Origin: Primula veris
Taxonomy: Eukaryota; Streptophyta; Magnoliopsida; Ericales; Primulaceae
Assembly (NCBI GenBank): GCA_963682055.1
Contig: OY821745.1
Coordinates: 18,101,342 to 18,165,341 of the forward strand
DNA length: 64,000 bases
Reading direction: 5' to 3'
Part shown: one piece after another, positions 40,835 to 52,685 of the stretch
How positions within the stretch are numbered: the stretch's first letter is position 1
Layout of the letters: each line of letters begins with the position of its first letter
Notes under the pieces: generated by a model
Database searches by the model: none
Seen by the model: the letters and a program-made list of their open reading frames with translations, nothing else
What the model was told of the DNA's origin: nothing
Made by a program: the position numbers and the translations under genes

Positions 40835-43800
40835 CATGGTGGGCGAAAACTAAGCGAGCCTGAGGTAACGGATCTCGTCGGGTTTCTACTCCAGTACCTC
40901 GATAATTTCACATGGACCCCGAGCGAGATGACGGGCATCAGTCCCAACCTCGCATGTCATCGATTGAACGTCAACTCGGACGCGAAGCCTGTGATGCAAA
41001 AGGGACGCCGTGTCAGTCCATAGCATGCTGATGCCGTCAACGAGGAGGTACAAAAGCTTCTGCTGGCCGGAGGCATTAGAGAAATCTATTACCCCAGATG
41101 GCTCGCTAACCCCGTGGTTGTCCCCAAAAAGAACGGAAAACTGCGTGTATGTATCGATTACACAAGCCTTAACCGGGCCTGCCCAAATGATCCTTTCCCT
41201 TTGCCCAAAATTGATCAAATAGTGGACTCCACGGCCGGAGCCGCCAGAATGAGCTTCCTAGATGCCTGCTCCAGCTATCATCAAATACCCATGTCGGAGG
41301 TTGACCAAGAAAAAACTGCCTTCATAACCCCAAGGGGAAATTACTGTTACAGAGTGATGCCATTCGGGCTCAAGAACGCCAGGGCAACGTATCAGAGAAT
41401 GGTCACCAAGATATTCTCTAAGAATATAGGCCGGACCATGGAGGTCTATATTGACGACATGGTGGTAAAAAACGTCCGAGAGGAGGACCACCTGTCCGAC
41501 CTAAGAGAGGTGTTCGAAACAATCTGAAGGCATGGCCTGAAGCTGAATGCTTCCAAGTGCGCCTTCGGGGTAGGGGCCGGCAAGTTCCTAGGGTTCATGG
41601 TAACCCATCGAGGCATAGAGGCAAACCCGGATCAAATCTCAGCCTTAAAGAACTTGAGAACCCCTGAAAAGAGAAAGGACATACAAAAACTAGCCGGGAT
41701 GGTGCCGCCCTCAACAGGTTCATTGCCCGGTTCGGGGACCGTTGCAAGCCATTCTTTACGGCTCTAAAGGCTCAGAAAAAGTTCGAATGGAACAACGAAT
41801 GCCGGATTGCATTCACGGAGCTCGCTGACTATCTGGGGAGCGCGCCCCTATTAACGAAGCCGGACATAGGTGATGTCCTTGCCCTATATCTAGCCGTGTC
41901 CGAGATAGCTGTCAGTGCCGTCCTTATCAAAGAGCTTGGCAGAGAGCAAAGGCCCATTTATTACGTGAGTAAGACCCTCCTCGACGCCGAGGCCAGGTAT
42001 ATGCCCCTAGAAAAGCTCGTCCTAGCCCTCGTTATGGCCTCACGAAAGCTAGCTCACTACTTCTCGGCACACAGTATCGTGGTGTAAACCGATCAGCCCG
42101 TTCGAGAAATACTCCAAAAAGGGGATCTCTCTCGACGAATGACGAAGTGGGCCTGTCATCTAAACGCATACGACATCCGCTATGAGCCACGAACGTCCTT
42201 TAAGGGGCAGGCTCTGGCCGACTTCGTGGCAGAGTTCACCATAGCGGACAGAACGACCCTATGTCCCGGTACCACGGAGCTTGCCCAGGAAACATGGACC
42301 TTGCATGCGGACGGAGCTGCCAATAAAAAAGGATCCGGCCTCGGTGTTGTGCTCCGGTCTCCACAAGGTGACGTGATCGAGAAGTCAATCCAGCTTGGCT
42401 TCCGAGTCACCAATAACGAGGCGGAGTACGAGGCCGTGATCGCCGGCTTGAAAATGGCACGGAGCCTTGGAGTCAAGAAAATACTGGTGAACACCGACTC
42501 CCAATTGGTCAGCAGCCAGATTAGTGGGGAGTTCCAAACGAAGGATGAAAGGATGACAAGCTACGTGGCCATCGCTTCCGGAATACTCCAAACCTTTGAC
42601 CATCAAGAAGTCGTCAACGTCAATAGGAATGAGAACTCTCACGCCGATGCACTAGCAACCTTGGCCTCGGCCATAGGCGATAGCAGAGAGAGGGTCATCA
42701 CCGTAGAGTATGTCCCCTTGCCCAGCATCGACGCCAAGTCAAAGATCAATGTGGTGACCGACCTCCCACCTGAGCCAAGTTGGATGGACGCCATAATCGA
42801 ATACCACCGCTCCGGCGACCTGCCCGACGATAAAAAGGAAGCTGAGAAAATAAGGAGAAAGGTGCTAGGATTCTGGCTGGCCCCCAACGAGAAGCTCTAT
42901 AAAAGGTCGTTCTCCGGGCCCTACCTGCTATGTGTCCACCCCGATATGGTGGTAAAGGTCATGGAAGAAATACACGAAGGAACCTGTGGAAGCCATGCCA
43001 GGGGCAGATCCCTGGCCAACCGGGCCCTGACCCACGGGTATTGGTGGCCCCTCATGCAAAAAGATTCAAAAACGTTCGTGCTCAGGTGTGAGAAGTGCCA
43101 GAAATACGCGCCCATACCTCGAGCCCCGGCGCAAAAAATGAGCAGCGTGACCTCGCCTTGGCCATTTGCACAATGGGGTATGGACATCGTTGGACCATTC
43201 CCTAGGGCCCCGGGGGGGAAAAAATTCCTCCTCATGGTCACTGACTACTTCTAGAAATGGGTAGAGGCCGTGGTGTTGGCAAAAATAACGGAAGCTGAGG
43301 TGATTAGGTTCCTCTGGAGAGACGTGATCACCAGATTTGGAATTCCTTACTCGATAGTCGCGGATAACGGGGGTCAGTTTACAGGGGCGAGGTTAAAAGC
43401 GATGTATGCCAAGTATCACATCAAGAACTATTATTCGACCCCATCGTACCCCCAATGCAACGGACAAGCTGAGGTGACGAATAAGACCGTGATCGACGGG
43501 ATCAAGAAGAGGTTAGACGAGTCCAAAGGACGATGGGCAGAGAAACTACAGCACGTCCTATGGGCATACCGAACGACGAGAAGACGGGGCACCCAACAGA
43601 CGCCCTATAGCCTAACCTATGGGATGGAGGCTATCATCCCGTTAGAAATCGGGCTCCCCTCCCTAAGGACCAACATGGTGGAGAATGGGCTGAACAAAAG
43701 AATGATGGGGCTCGAGCTCGATTATGCTGAAGAAAGAAGAGAAGTTGCGGCCATCCGTAACGCAGAGTATAAGAACAAACCGGGACGTTCCTATAACAAA

Positions 43801-44022
43801 AGAGTGAACGCCAGACGTTTTCAAAATGAAGACCTCGTGCTACGGAAAGTGAACAACAACTCAAGAGTACAGTCCGACGGGAAGTTAGGCCCCAACTGGG
43901 AAGGCCCCTATCGAATCCTTGGGGCAATAGGAAACGGTGCCTATCTGTTGGGTCGCCTGCCCGACGATGCCCCGGTGGACCGACCTTGGAACGTCAACAA
44001 TCTTAGGAAGTACTATCAGTAG
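40835..44022 (+). pseudogene. Tat2 pol fragment: RT, two RNase H modules, integrase
   Basis: Starts near EPEVTDLVGFLLQYLDNFTW. RT contains VPKKNGKLRVCIDY and YIDDMVVK. Stops interrupt at 41021-41023 and 41525-41527, there is a frameshift near 41700, and another stop lies near 42085. The frame 42139-43254 carries the archaeal-type RNase H (LHADGAANKKGSGLG) and the zinc-binding HHCC region (CEKCQKYAP). One in-frame stop at 43252-43254 precedes the integrase core frame that runs to 44022 (VADNGGQFTGARLK, PSYPQCNGQAEVTN, WEGPYRIL). It is more decayed than Tat1 and cannot be functional. Confidence 0.85.
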
Positions 44023-44107
44023 AATGACTTGACCTTCGTGTTTTGGTACAAATATGATGTAAATATGCCTGAGGGCCTTATGAATAAAACTGTTGTTCTT
44101 TCAGAAT

Positions 44108-44405
44108 TGGCACACCGGTTTAAATTTCTGTAAATTTCTAAGTGTTTCAGAACACCCGAGCCTATATAGCACCCCGGTTTAAATTTCTGTAAATTTCTAA
44201 GTGTTTCAGAACACCCGAGCCTATATGGCACTCCGGTTTAAATTTCTGTAAATTTCTAAGTGTTTCAGAACACCCGAGCCTATATGGCACCCCGATTTAA
44301 ATTTCTGTGAATTTCTAAGTGTTTCAGAACACCCGAGCCTATATGGCACCCCGGTTTAAATTTCTATAAATTTCTAAGTGTTTACAGAACACCCGAGCCT
44401 CTGAG
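44108..44405. repeat. Five-copy 59-bp tandem array 3' of Tat2 pol
   Basis: CCGGTTTAAATTTCTGTAAA starts near 44115, 44174, 44233 and 44351, and a CCGATTT variant near 44292. Each unit ends AACACCCGAGCCTATAT. A degenerate sixth unit follows to about 44500. It has the same position relative to pol as the Tat1 array, with unrelated sequence. Confidence 0.9.
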
Positions 44406-44748
44406 GCACCCTTCTGTCCCAAGAGGGTTTCGGCCCTCAAGGGACCCCAGTTTAAATTTTATAAATTTATTGAGTATTGCCACGGTATGCCCCATGAGGG
44501 TTTCGGCCCTCCGGAGCTCCAGTTTCTTAGTTCAGATTATGTGTTATTTAAAAAGAATGGACCCTATGGCGAAGCATAAAGGCCCACTCATTGGGAGCAC
44601 ATAGGAAACACAATGGAAACGAAAACAGAAAAATAAAAACACATAGTCCAAAAGCCAAAACTGTTCATTCACTCATTTCTCAGAAAAGCTATTACAAGCT
44701 AAGAAAACAAAAGAAATTACATCAAAAATAGAGAAACACACCCAAGCC

Positions 44749-45961
44749 CTAATTGGCCTCGTCCTCATCTGCCTCCTCGTCCGAAAGGGCCCGGGGAGTT
44801 AGGGGAACCACCTCAGGAATGGGAGCCGCGGGGACGGGAACGAATATGTTCTCCATCTTCCACACGGGATGCTCAGGCACCGCCCTCATGAAAACAGCCG
44901 CCTCGGAGCAGCTATCGACGTAGAAGGAATTGAAATCTTTCTGCGTCTTAAGGGCCAAAGCTGCACTCATCTCGGCCTTGGCGGATTGAACCGCGGCCCT
45001 TACCTTCTCGGCCCCTCTCGGAAATGGACTGTGGCCTCAATCTCCTTGGGCACCTTAGGAGGGAGAGTGGACTCCAGCCCCTTCTCCTTCTCCCATCTAT
45101 CCCGGGAGTACCTCACAGGACAGAAGGTCCTATGGGGCCAGATGAAGTCGTTCCCCTTGCAGAAAGTGGGGGAACCGCACGTTAGCAGACGCTCCGCATC
45201 ATGTGCACCAGCATCGGTCCGTTGGGGGCCCCACCAGTTGAGAGCCACCTCCAGTGACCGGACGTTAGCCTCACCGAGGTCCCCTCAGCTTCATGGCCAC
45301 TGTGGCCTTGTTTTCTTTGGTGCTAAGCACCCTCCCCGTCCTGGTAGGGAGGGTCAGATCGTCTCGGGAGAGCTAGTTTCCCTCCACCACGACCACATCT
45401 TGCGTGTAACCCCGATTCGAATTGGAGTTACCTGTGATCAGTTGGTTATAGGCCCGACACCGTAGGTACGGTTGTCTGCTTTTGGCCTGAGAGCTGGGCT
45501 CGCTCTGCAAAAACTCATAGCAGGCCAATAACTCCTTTAGCCCTAACGGTTTCGGTAGGACCGAGCCCAACAGAACGTTGAGGGCCTCCATACCGGCGCA
45601 GACACGGTGTGCCTGCAGAGGCCACTGGCAAGGGAGAGTCTGCGTCCAGGCGCACAACTCCACCAACAGCTCAGGAATGGGGAGGTCGGTACCCCCATAC
45701 AAGATAGTAGAGAGGGAGAGGGCACCATGTTCTTGGGATCGGCTACGATCCCGTTCACCTCGTCGGTGCTCTCCCATTTTCGAAGTCGGAAATCTTCGCC
45801 GATCCCACAAACTGTCGAAACTCGTCTAGATCGGGCCCGTGTAACCTCACCATGATACTATTGTCATTGACGGCCACGGACAGGGCCGGGTCAATGACCA
45901 TTGCCCGAAATGGCAGGGCATTCGCCATCACGGCCAGGCGCCGTGGTTGGGGAGCAACCAT
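44749..45961 (-). pseudogene. Tat2 antisense gene, Transposase_28-like pattern, frame-broken
   Basis: Opens at 45961 with MVAPQPRRLAVMANALPFRA. After a frameshift near 45780 it continues LPIPELLVELCAWTQTLPCQ, then RVCAGMEALNVLLG and LKELLACYEF. This spacing of Pro, Gln, Arg and aromatic residues parallels exon 2 of the Tat1 gene at 15160. After further breaks it ends with KTQKDFNSFYVDSCSEAAV and an acidic tail (RALSDEEADEDEAN). At least two frame breaks are present. It has its own TATA box. Homology to the Tat1 antisense domain is by pattern only and is an inference. Confidence 0.5.
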
Positions 45962-46097
45962 CGGGCCTTACCAGCTCTGTGAATGACCATTCTGGCTTGT
46001 GTTTGCTAAAAATGCTAAGTATGGGAAGAGAGAAAGTGGTTTGCTGTAAAATTCTAGAGAGAGAAGAAGAAAGTGTAAATAAAATTTTCACTCGGGG

Positions 46098-46105
46098 TAT
46101 TTATA
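46098..46105 (-). promoter_or_regulatory. TATA box of the Tat2 antisense gene
   Basis: The minus strand reads GTCTATAAATACCCC, about 140 bp upstream of the ATG at 45961, followed by a pyrimidine-rich leader (TTTCTTCTTCTCTCTCTAG). Confidence 0.65.
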
Positions 46106-46211
46106 GACCCCCACTGGAAGGTGAAAAGACATTTACCAGAAGGTGAAAAGACAACAACGGTCCACTGCACGAACTCCCACATATAACCGCCGCCACGCAA
46201 TGGGCGGGCTC

Positions 46212-46365
46212 CACGTGTATAGCATGAAGAGGCCAACTGCCAAGTGTCACTCAGCAGTTATTGACTTTAATGGCATTAATGACATTGAAAAGGCAGAGGC
46301 GGCGCATCATAAAAGCAAGTTAGGCGTGCTCCACGTGTGAGACATCTGCGTCGTTTGGACACGTG
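46212..46365. promoter_or_regulatory. Three G-boxes (CACGTG) upstream of the Tat2 antisense gene
   Basis: CACGTG at 46212-46217, 46332-46337 and 46360-46365, all upstream of the minus-strand TATA box. G-boxes are bound by bZIP and bHLH factors in light and stress responses in plants. Confidence 0.55.
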
Positions 46366-46620
46366 TCACAAGACGGACCATGTAGAGTCACCCCCGTACC
46401 TTTAGAAGCATGAAAATGACCGGAGCCCCTGTAAAGAATGGAGTCCCCTGCCGACCTTATCCTTAACGACGACTCCGGACAGGGAGCTGTTGGCGAGGGA
46501 ATGTCAGCATCCCCCTCGTCCTGGGCCATACCACCCCCATTACGGTGTACCCGGACCTCTACCAACCATGAATGACACACCACCGCGGACATGAAGAGAC
46601 CGAGCTGTGTCTACACCGGC

Positions 46621-47395
46621 CTAAAGAAGCGTATCAAGTAATAGACATGTTGTGACTATAATTATCATGTTAAATCAAACATTCCAAATCTATTAGCTTA
46701 TAAATATATGGTTACAACTCAATAAAGTCTTAGATAACAACAATTGATGATTGTATTTTCACCATGTAAAAAATTTGGGTGGCTTTCCTTTGTTTTTTTC
46801 TTCTTCTTGGTCTTTGTTGATCATTGGAGCATTAAATTTAACATACACTAGGTTGTTCAATCTTGACACGTCTAGTCTATTGCTTGTTCAATCCTTGTTC
46901 GTCGATCGAAGAAAGGGGATTGGTTTCACACCTAAATTTATTATGGTTAATATGTTTTCTTGTTACTAGGTGTTTTTTTAAACCCTTTGAAAAAGGATCG
47001 ACCCCTCAAATATGTGTTAACCCAAATTAAACTACAAAGTCAAACGCCTACATAAAAGTGGCGTGTCCAGGTGCCCCGCCTAGCGCCTAGGCGGCCGTCT
47101 GGACGGCCTTTTGAAACACTGGAAAAAACCAAGACTTTTTGGACTAAAAAATCTGTGTTAAATCAGTTTAAATTTTGTAATAAAGCAATCAAGATCACCC
47201 TCAAATCTGCACGCTTCCCTAGATAATATATTGGAGCTTTTGATATATGAACTGAACAACTTTGTTGTCAAATTTTGCTGCATTTGCTACTTTACGTTTT
47301 AATAGTTCAAAAGAGTTTCAAGAGTCGATCCCTCTAATAATTTTAATGACCTTTTTTTCAGCTTATTTGAATTTCCCTAAACTGCATTTGCAATT
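46621..47395. other. Promoter side of the MTR4-like gene and repeat fragments
   Basis: 46670-46710 (AAACATTCCAAATCTATTAG) resembles 48415-48455. 47060-47115 is a GC-rich stretch (GCCTAGCGCCTAGGCGGCC) similar, in opposite orientation, to 48285-48320. Both look like pieces of one short dispersed repeat. A pyrimidine tract ending CAG at 47361 may be a 5'-UTR intron acceptor. Confidence 0.4.
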
Positions 47396-48282
47396 ATGGG
47401 GTCGATGAAGAGGCCACTAGAAGAGCCATCTGAGGAAGCTAGTCCTTCTACTAAACAACAGAAAGGAAATGGTTCTGATGTTTCGGATGAAGCTGTAGCG
47501 TGTGTACATGATATATCGTATCCCGAGGGTTATGTTCCTTGCTCAAATCCGTTGTCAGCTCAAGAAGATTTTAAACCAGCAAAGCAGTTCCCTTTTAGTT
47601 TGGACCCTTTCCAGTCTGAAGCAATTAAATGCCTTGATAATGGCGAATCTGTCATGGTAAAGTTAACTAATCGTCACCTTTCTTTTTTCCCTTTGTGCAG
47701 TTCTTCTATTATAGGTCAAATTGATTTTTAAAATGCTGACCTTTTTTTGTTAATTGGGTAGGTATCAGCTCACACATCAGCTGGGAAAACTGTTGTCGCG
47801 TTGTATGTCATTGCCATGTCTTTACGGAATAAGCAACGGGTTATATATACTTCGCCAATCAAAGCACTCAGCAATCAGAAGTATAGAGAATTTAAAGAAG
47901 AGTTTTCAGATGTTGGCTTAATGACTGGAGATGTCACCATTGAGCCAAATGCATCTTGCCTGGTACATTTTGTCAATACCTTCCTTTCCCTTTTTCCTAT
48001 ATATATGTAGCGGTGGAAATTCAACTTTATATGTAATTCAGGTGATGACGACTGAAATTTGGAGGAGTATGCAGTACAAAGGTTCAGAGGTTGTGTGCGA
48101 GGTTGAGTGGGTAATTTTTGATGAAGTACATTATATGCGTGATAGGGAACGAGGCGTGGTATGGGAAGAGAGTATTGTTATGGCACCAAAGAACTCTCGA
48201 TCAACAGTGCCTAATGCAAAGGAGTTTGCTGATTGGGTTGCAAAGGTGGTTACTGTTTCCTAGTTAATTTATTAATTTTGTA

Positions 48283-48500
48283 CAAGGTTTCAAATGGCGC
48301 TAGGGGGTGAGGGGGCGCCTGGCGGAAAGTCATAATTTTTCACATTTTTTCATAATTTTTCACAATTTTATTAGGCATTCATATAATAAACGTGTTATAA
48401 ATAAATTTACCCAGTTAAATTGAACATTTCAAGTCTATTAGCCTATAGTTATACTATTAAAATCCATTTTTTAAAGTATTGCTGAAAACAAAATGATAAA
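48283..48500. repeat. Short dispersed repeat in MTR4 intron 3
   Basis: Starts with a GC-rich head (CAAATGGCGCTAGGGGG) and has an AT-rich body. Head and body each have a partial relative upstream of the gene (47060-47115 inverted, 46670-46710 direct). The class is uncertain (SINE or MITE). Confidence 0.4.
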
Positions 48501-51500
48501 AAAAAATATAAAAATCATAACTTTTATTATTTCTTTTCTTTTATACTTTTTATTTTTATTTTGTAATATAAATACAAAAGTAATATTCTGTCAGGGCACT
48601 TACATAATCTAAAAAATGCAGGTCCATCAGCAGCCATGTCATATTGTTTATACTGATTATCGACCAACACCTCTCCAGCATTATGTTTTTCCGTCTGGGG
48701 GTGATGGCTTATATTTGGTAGTTGATGAGAGAGGAAAGTTTCGCGAGGAAAGCTTCCAAAAATCGTTAAATGCTCTTGTACCTCCTAGTGAAGGTGAAAA
48801 GAGAAAAGATAATGGCAAAATGCAGAAGGGTTTGGTAGCTGGTAGGGCTGGTGAAGACAGTGACATTTTTAAGATGGTAAAAATGATCATTCAACGCCAA
48901 TATGATCCCGTAATACTTTTCAGCTTTAGCAAAAGGGAATGTGAGTTTCTTGCCATGCAGGTAGTTTTTTAAATTTTCTAAGCCTTGAACTTATCAAGTC
49001 CCCCTCATGTTTGATATGCCTGAGTGTCATTTTGTTTTAGAAATTATGCAGTTAGTTTTAAAATAATTTAAGCCTTGAACTTATTAAGTGCTCCTCATGT
49101 TTGATATGCCTAATTGTCAATTTGTTCTTGAAATTTCATGTACACAGTGAAGTCAAATATGTGTATAGTGAAATTTATTATAATGACAAAAAATCCGACA
49201 CGTCTTTTTTCATTTAAATTCAATCATGGCTCAACATTACATGTACATATTGGCAATAATTGAGCTTTAGTATTCTGATTGATTATTTGTCGCTGAAAAT
49301 TATACAGTATTGGAAAAGTTGCTTTTATGTTGGTGTATTAGCTTCTTTGTGATCCCTGGTTATATTTTCATATGGTGCTGCAGATGGCAAAAATGGATCT
49401 TTGTGAAGAAGTGGAGAAAGCAACTACAGAAACGATTTTCTGGAGTGCAATGGACATGCTATCGGATGATGATAAGAAGCTTCCTCAGGCAAGTGCTTGT
49501 CTACTCTTTGTAATGTTTATAATAGTTAGATGTTGAGGTATACATCTTAAAAAGGATGGGTGCCGTACCGCGAGGGAAGGATGGAAATGACTTTGAGAAG
49601 AGAGTCAAAGATATACATCTTGTGTCCATATTCATTTGTCCTCTACTATTCATTTTTTTTTTTGTTAGATCATCCTATACACGGATTTCTGTTTATCCTA
49701 TATTTTCTGCTCACTTTCTTTCAAAAGTGATTAGTAGGGAAGATATAGATCTTCTTGTTTATGACTGTTCTTGAATTTGCAGGTTTCAAACATGCTGCCC
49801 CTTTTAAAACGTGGAATAGGCGTGCATCATTCTGGTTTGCTTCCCATACTGAAGGAAGTTATTGAGATTTTGTTTCAAGAGGGGCTAATAAAGGTAGCTA
49901 ATTCTTGTTTTTGGTTGTAACATGTACAATTATTTTAAAAACTTATTTCGTTGTTGGTCGATCTGCTTATAACCATCGAGATCGTTTTCTAACTTCCAAA
50001 TGGGAGGTCAAGGGTTCAAGCCTCATATACTGTTTGAAAAAATAGGTTATTCTGAATGGACCTTGGTGAATACCACCAAGTATTAAAATAAATCTTATCT
50101 TTGGACCAAAACAAGCAAGGGGTGGAATACCGCAAATTTCTTCTTTTGTTTGATTGCCTCTTCTGACATCCATCATGTTATTAGGGTATGTTTGGCAACA
50201 AATTTGATGTCTAAAATATGCTGTTAAAAATCTGTTTTGAAGTCCACTAAAAATCCAGATTTTAGATTTTTAGCCTAAATATCTGCTTTTTAAAGGTTAG
50301 ATAATCTGACTGTCTAAACACCCACAGATTTTTAAAATCAAAATTCCAAAAATCAGCTAACAAAATCTGTTACCAAATAGACGCTTAAACTTCCCTCTTC
50401 AAGGCTACAACGCAATAGCAAGCTTGTAGAGGGCTGTGGGCTCAGTACCGGTTGATAAATTTATGCTCCACCTTTCATTCTTGTCCATTTGGTTATCTTT
50501 TTTCTTTAGGGCGGTGGGTGGGTTGGAAGGGTAAGTCTCTTGTTGGTTTGTTTTAGATATATTCTTTCGTTTTCATGTTGCACTTATTTCTGCAGTGTCT
50601 GTTTGCGACGGAAACTTTCAGCATTGGTTTAAACATGCCTGCAAAAACTGTGGTGTTTACTAATGTGCGTAAATTCGATGGAGATAAGTTTAGATGGTTA
50701 TCAAATGGAGAATACATACAGATGAGTGGGCGTGCTGGTCGTAGAGGCATTGATGAACGTGGTATATGCATTCTTATGGTGGATGAGAAGATTGAACCTT
50801 CTACTGCTAAAATGATGCTCAAAGGGAGCGCTGATAGTTTAAACAGGTTGGCACTTGAAAGTATCTGGTCTTATATTTAATCTTACTTTTTAGGTATATA
50901 TGATCTCCACTCTCAATTAGATTGCAATTTTCTTCACTCCCCTCTAGTTTTCTATCTCGTTCAGTTCTGTTTGCAAAGTACATTCCAAAGAAACCCTAGT
51001 TCAGCTCGATAGTTATAGATTATTCTAGTAAACTTCACAAGTTTTTTAACTTGGTGAAGAACCAATTACTGTTTAGGTAGTTGTCAATTACTATAAAGCT
51101 AATCAGTCTCTTGATAGGATTTCTCGCGCGCGGCAAAAGCTGTTCAATTTAGATTTTTTGAGCCATGTCGTTAGCCAATCTAGATAAAAGTGCAATATGC
51201 TCTTCACAAATTAATGACAACCATCTTTGTGACCTCTGATACTCTTTTGGAAATATCTAATTATAATGCTTGCAACGGTCGGCCGTGGTTTCTTTATTAT
51301 GACATGGTTGTTCTTAATACCAAACCTTCTTACTCGGATGTTTTTTTTTCCAGTGCCTTCCATTTGACTTACAACATGCTTTTGAATCAAATCCGGAGTG
51401 AAGATGGAGACCCTGAAAATCTACTCCGCAATTCCTTTTACCAATTTCAAGCTGACCGAGCCATACCTGACCTTGAGGTGGGCTAGCTTCTGGACTTTTA

Positions 51501-52685
51501 TCAGGTTTACTTTGGCTTTTACTTGTGCACCAAAGGTCCAAATCTAACTAAAACATTATATTTCAGAAGCAAGTAAAAAACCTTCAGAAGGAGAGGGATT
51601 CAATTGTTATAGAAGAGGAGGATGGCTTAGAGAAATATTACTCTCTGTTGGAGCAGTACAGAAGTTTAAGAAAAGAAGTGTGTGCCATTGTGTTTTCTCC
51701 TCGGTACTGCTTACCCTTCTTACAACCTGGAAGGCTTGTATGTATATATTGTACAAAAAGTGAAGAAAACTCTCCCTCTTTCACCTTGGAGGACCCAGTT
51801 ACGTGGGGAGTTATTATCAACTTCCAAAGAGTAAAAGGTGTTACAGAAGGTTAGACATGAATTTTCAGGTTATCATTGGTCTGAGAACTGGTTTTAAGGT
51901 TAAACACAGAAATGGGATTTGCGGTGGCAAAAGACTTTGCTTATTATTTTCCAGAAAACGACTTCAGAGTTCTACAAACAATTGATCTTCAGTTTACTTT
52001 ATTAACGTGTTATTGGAAGATTGAATTGTCATTAAAACAAGGAGGTTTCTAATGTTTCGTTGTTTTCAGTCTAAAAGACAATGCAAGCAATGACTGAAAA
52101 TGCAGAAAACACATATAAACAGGAGAGTAACTTAATTTGTTTGATACAGATGATGGCGATAGAAAACTAGAGGAGGCCAACTACACAATTGATGTGCTTA
52201 CAAAGTGTGCAGTGCACAGGGCTGAAGGTGGGAAAAAGAAAATCAAAATCATTCCATTGAAAGAACGCGGAGAGTCTGCTGTTGTTTCTATTCCCATCTC
52301 TCAGGCACAGTTCCCTCTTTGTTTCTCACATATTTTTAAAGATTGCTGTTATATTCTAATTTGCTCTTTCTGTGCTGCTTTTTGGTGAAGTTTCGTGGTT
52401 ACCAAAATAAATTACACTGATTTTATATGCTATCTTGTTTACTGTTGTATATTGAGCACATGAAAATCTTTTCGAGGGCCAGATACCTTACCATTTTTCC
52501 TAAGTACACACTCTTCTTTGTGCAGATATGTAACTTGAGTACTGTTCGGATTATTATTCCCAAGGATCTTTTGCCATCAGAAGCTCGTGAAAATACAGTA
52601 AAAAAGGTGGCTGAAGTTCTCTTCAGATTCTCCAAAGGAGTTCCCCTCTTAGATCCTGAAGAAGACATGAAAGTAGGTTTCTGAC

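Larger units (their letters stand above)
40835..46620 (+). mobile_element. Tat2: second Tat-lineage Ty3/Gypsy remnant with an antisense gene
   Basis: Begins abruptly in the linker before RT (40835) and includes RT, RNase H, second RNase H and integrase up to 44022, then a 59-bp tandem array, an antisense gene (45961-44749) and its promoter. GC content is clearly higher than in flanking DNA. No gag, protease or LTRs were found; the right edge near 46620 is judged from composition. Residue patterns match Tat1 domain by domain, but DNA identity is low, so it is a different family from Tat1. Confidence 0.7.

Noticed and set aside
44869..45465. Plus-strand 198-codon frame in Tat2
   Set aside because: Shadow of the antisense gene; composition is that of the reverse frame and no domain is seen.
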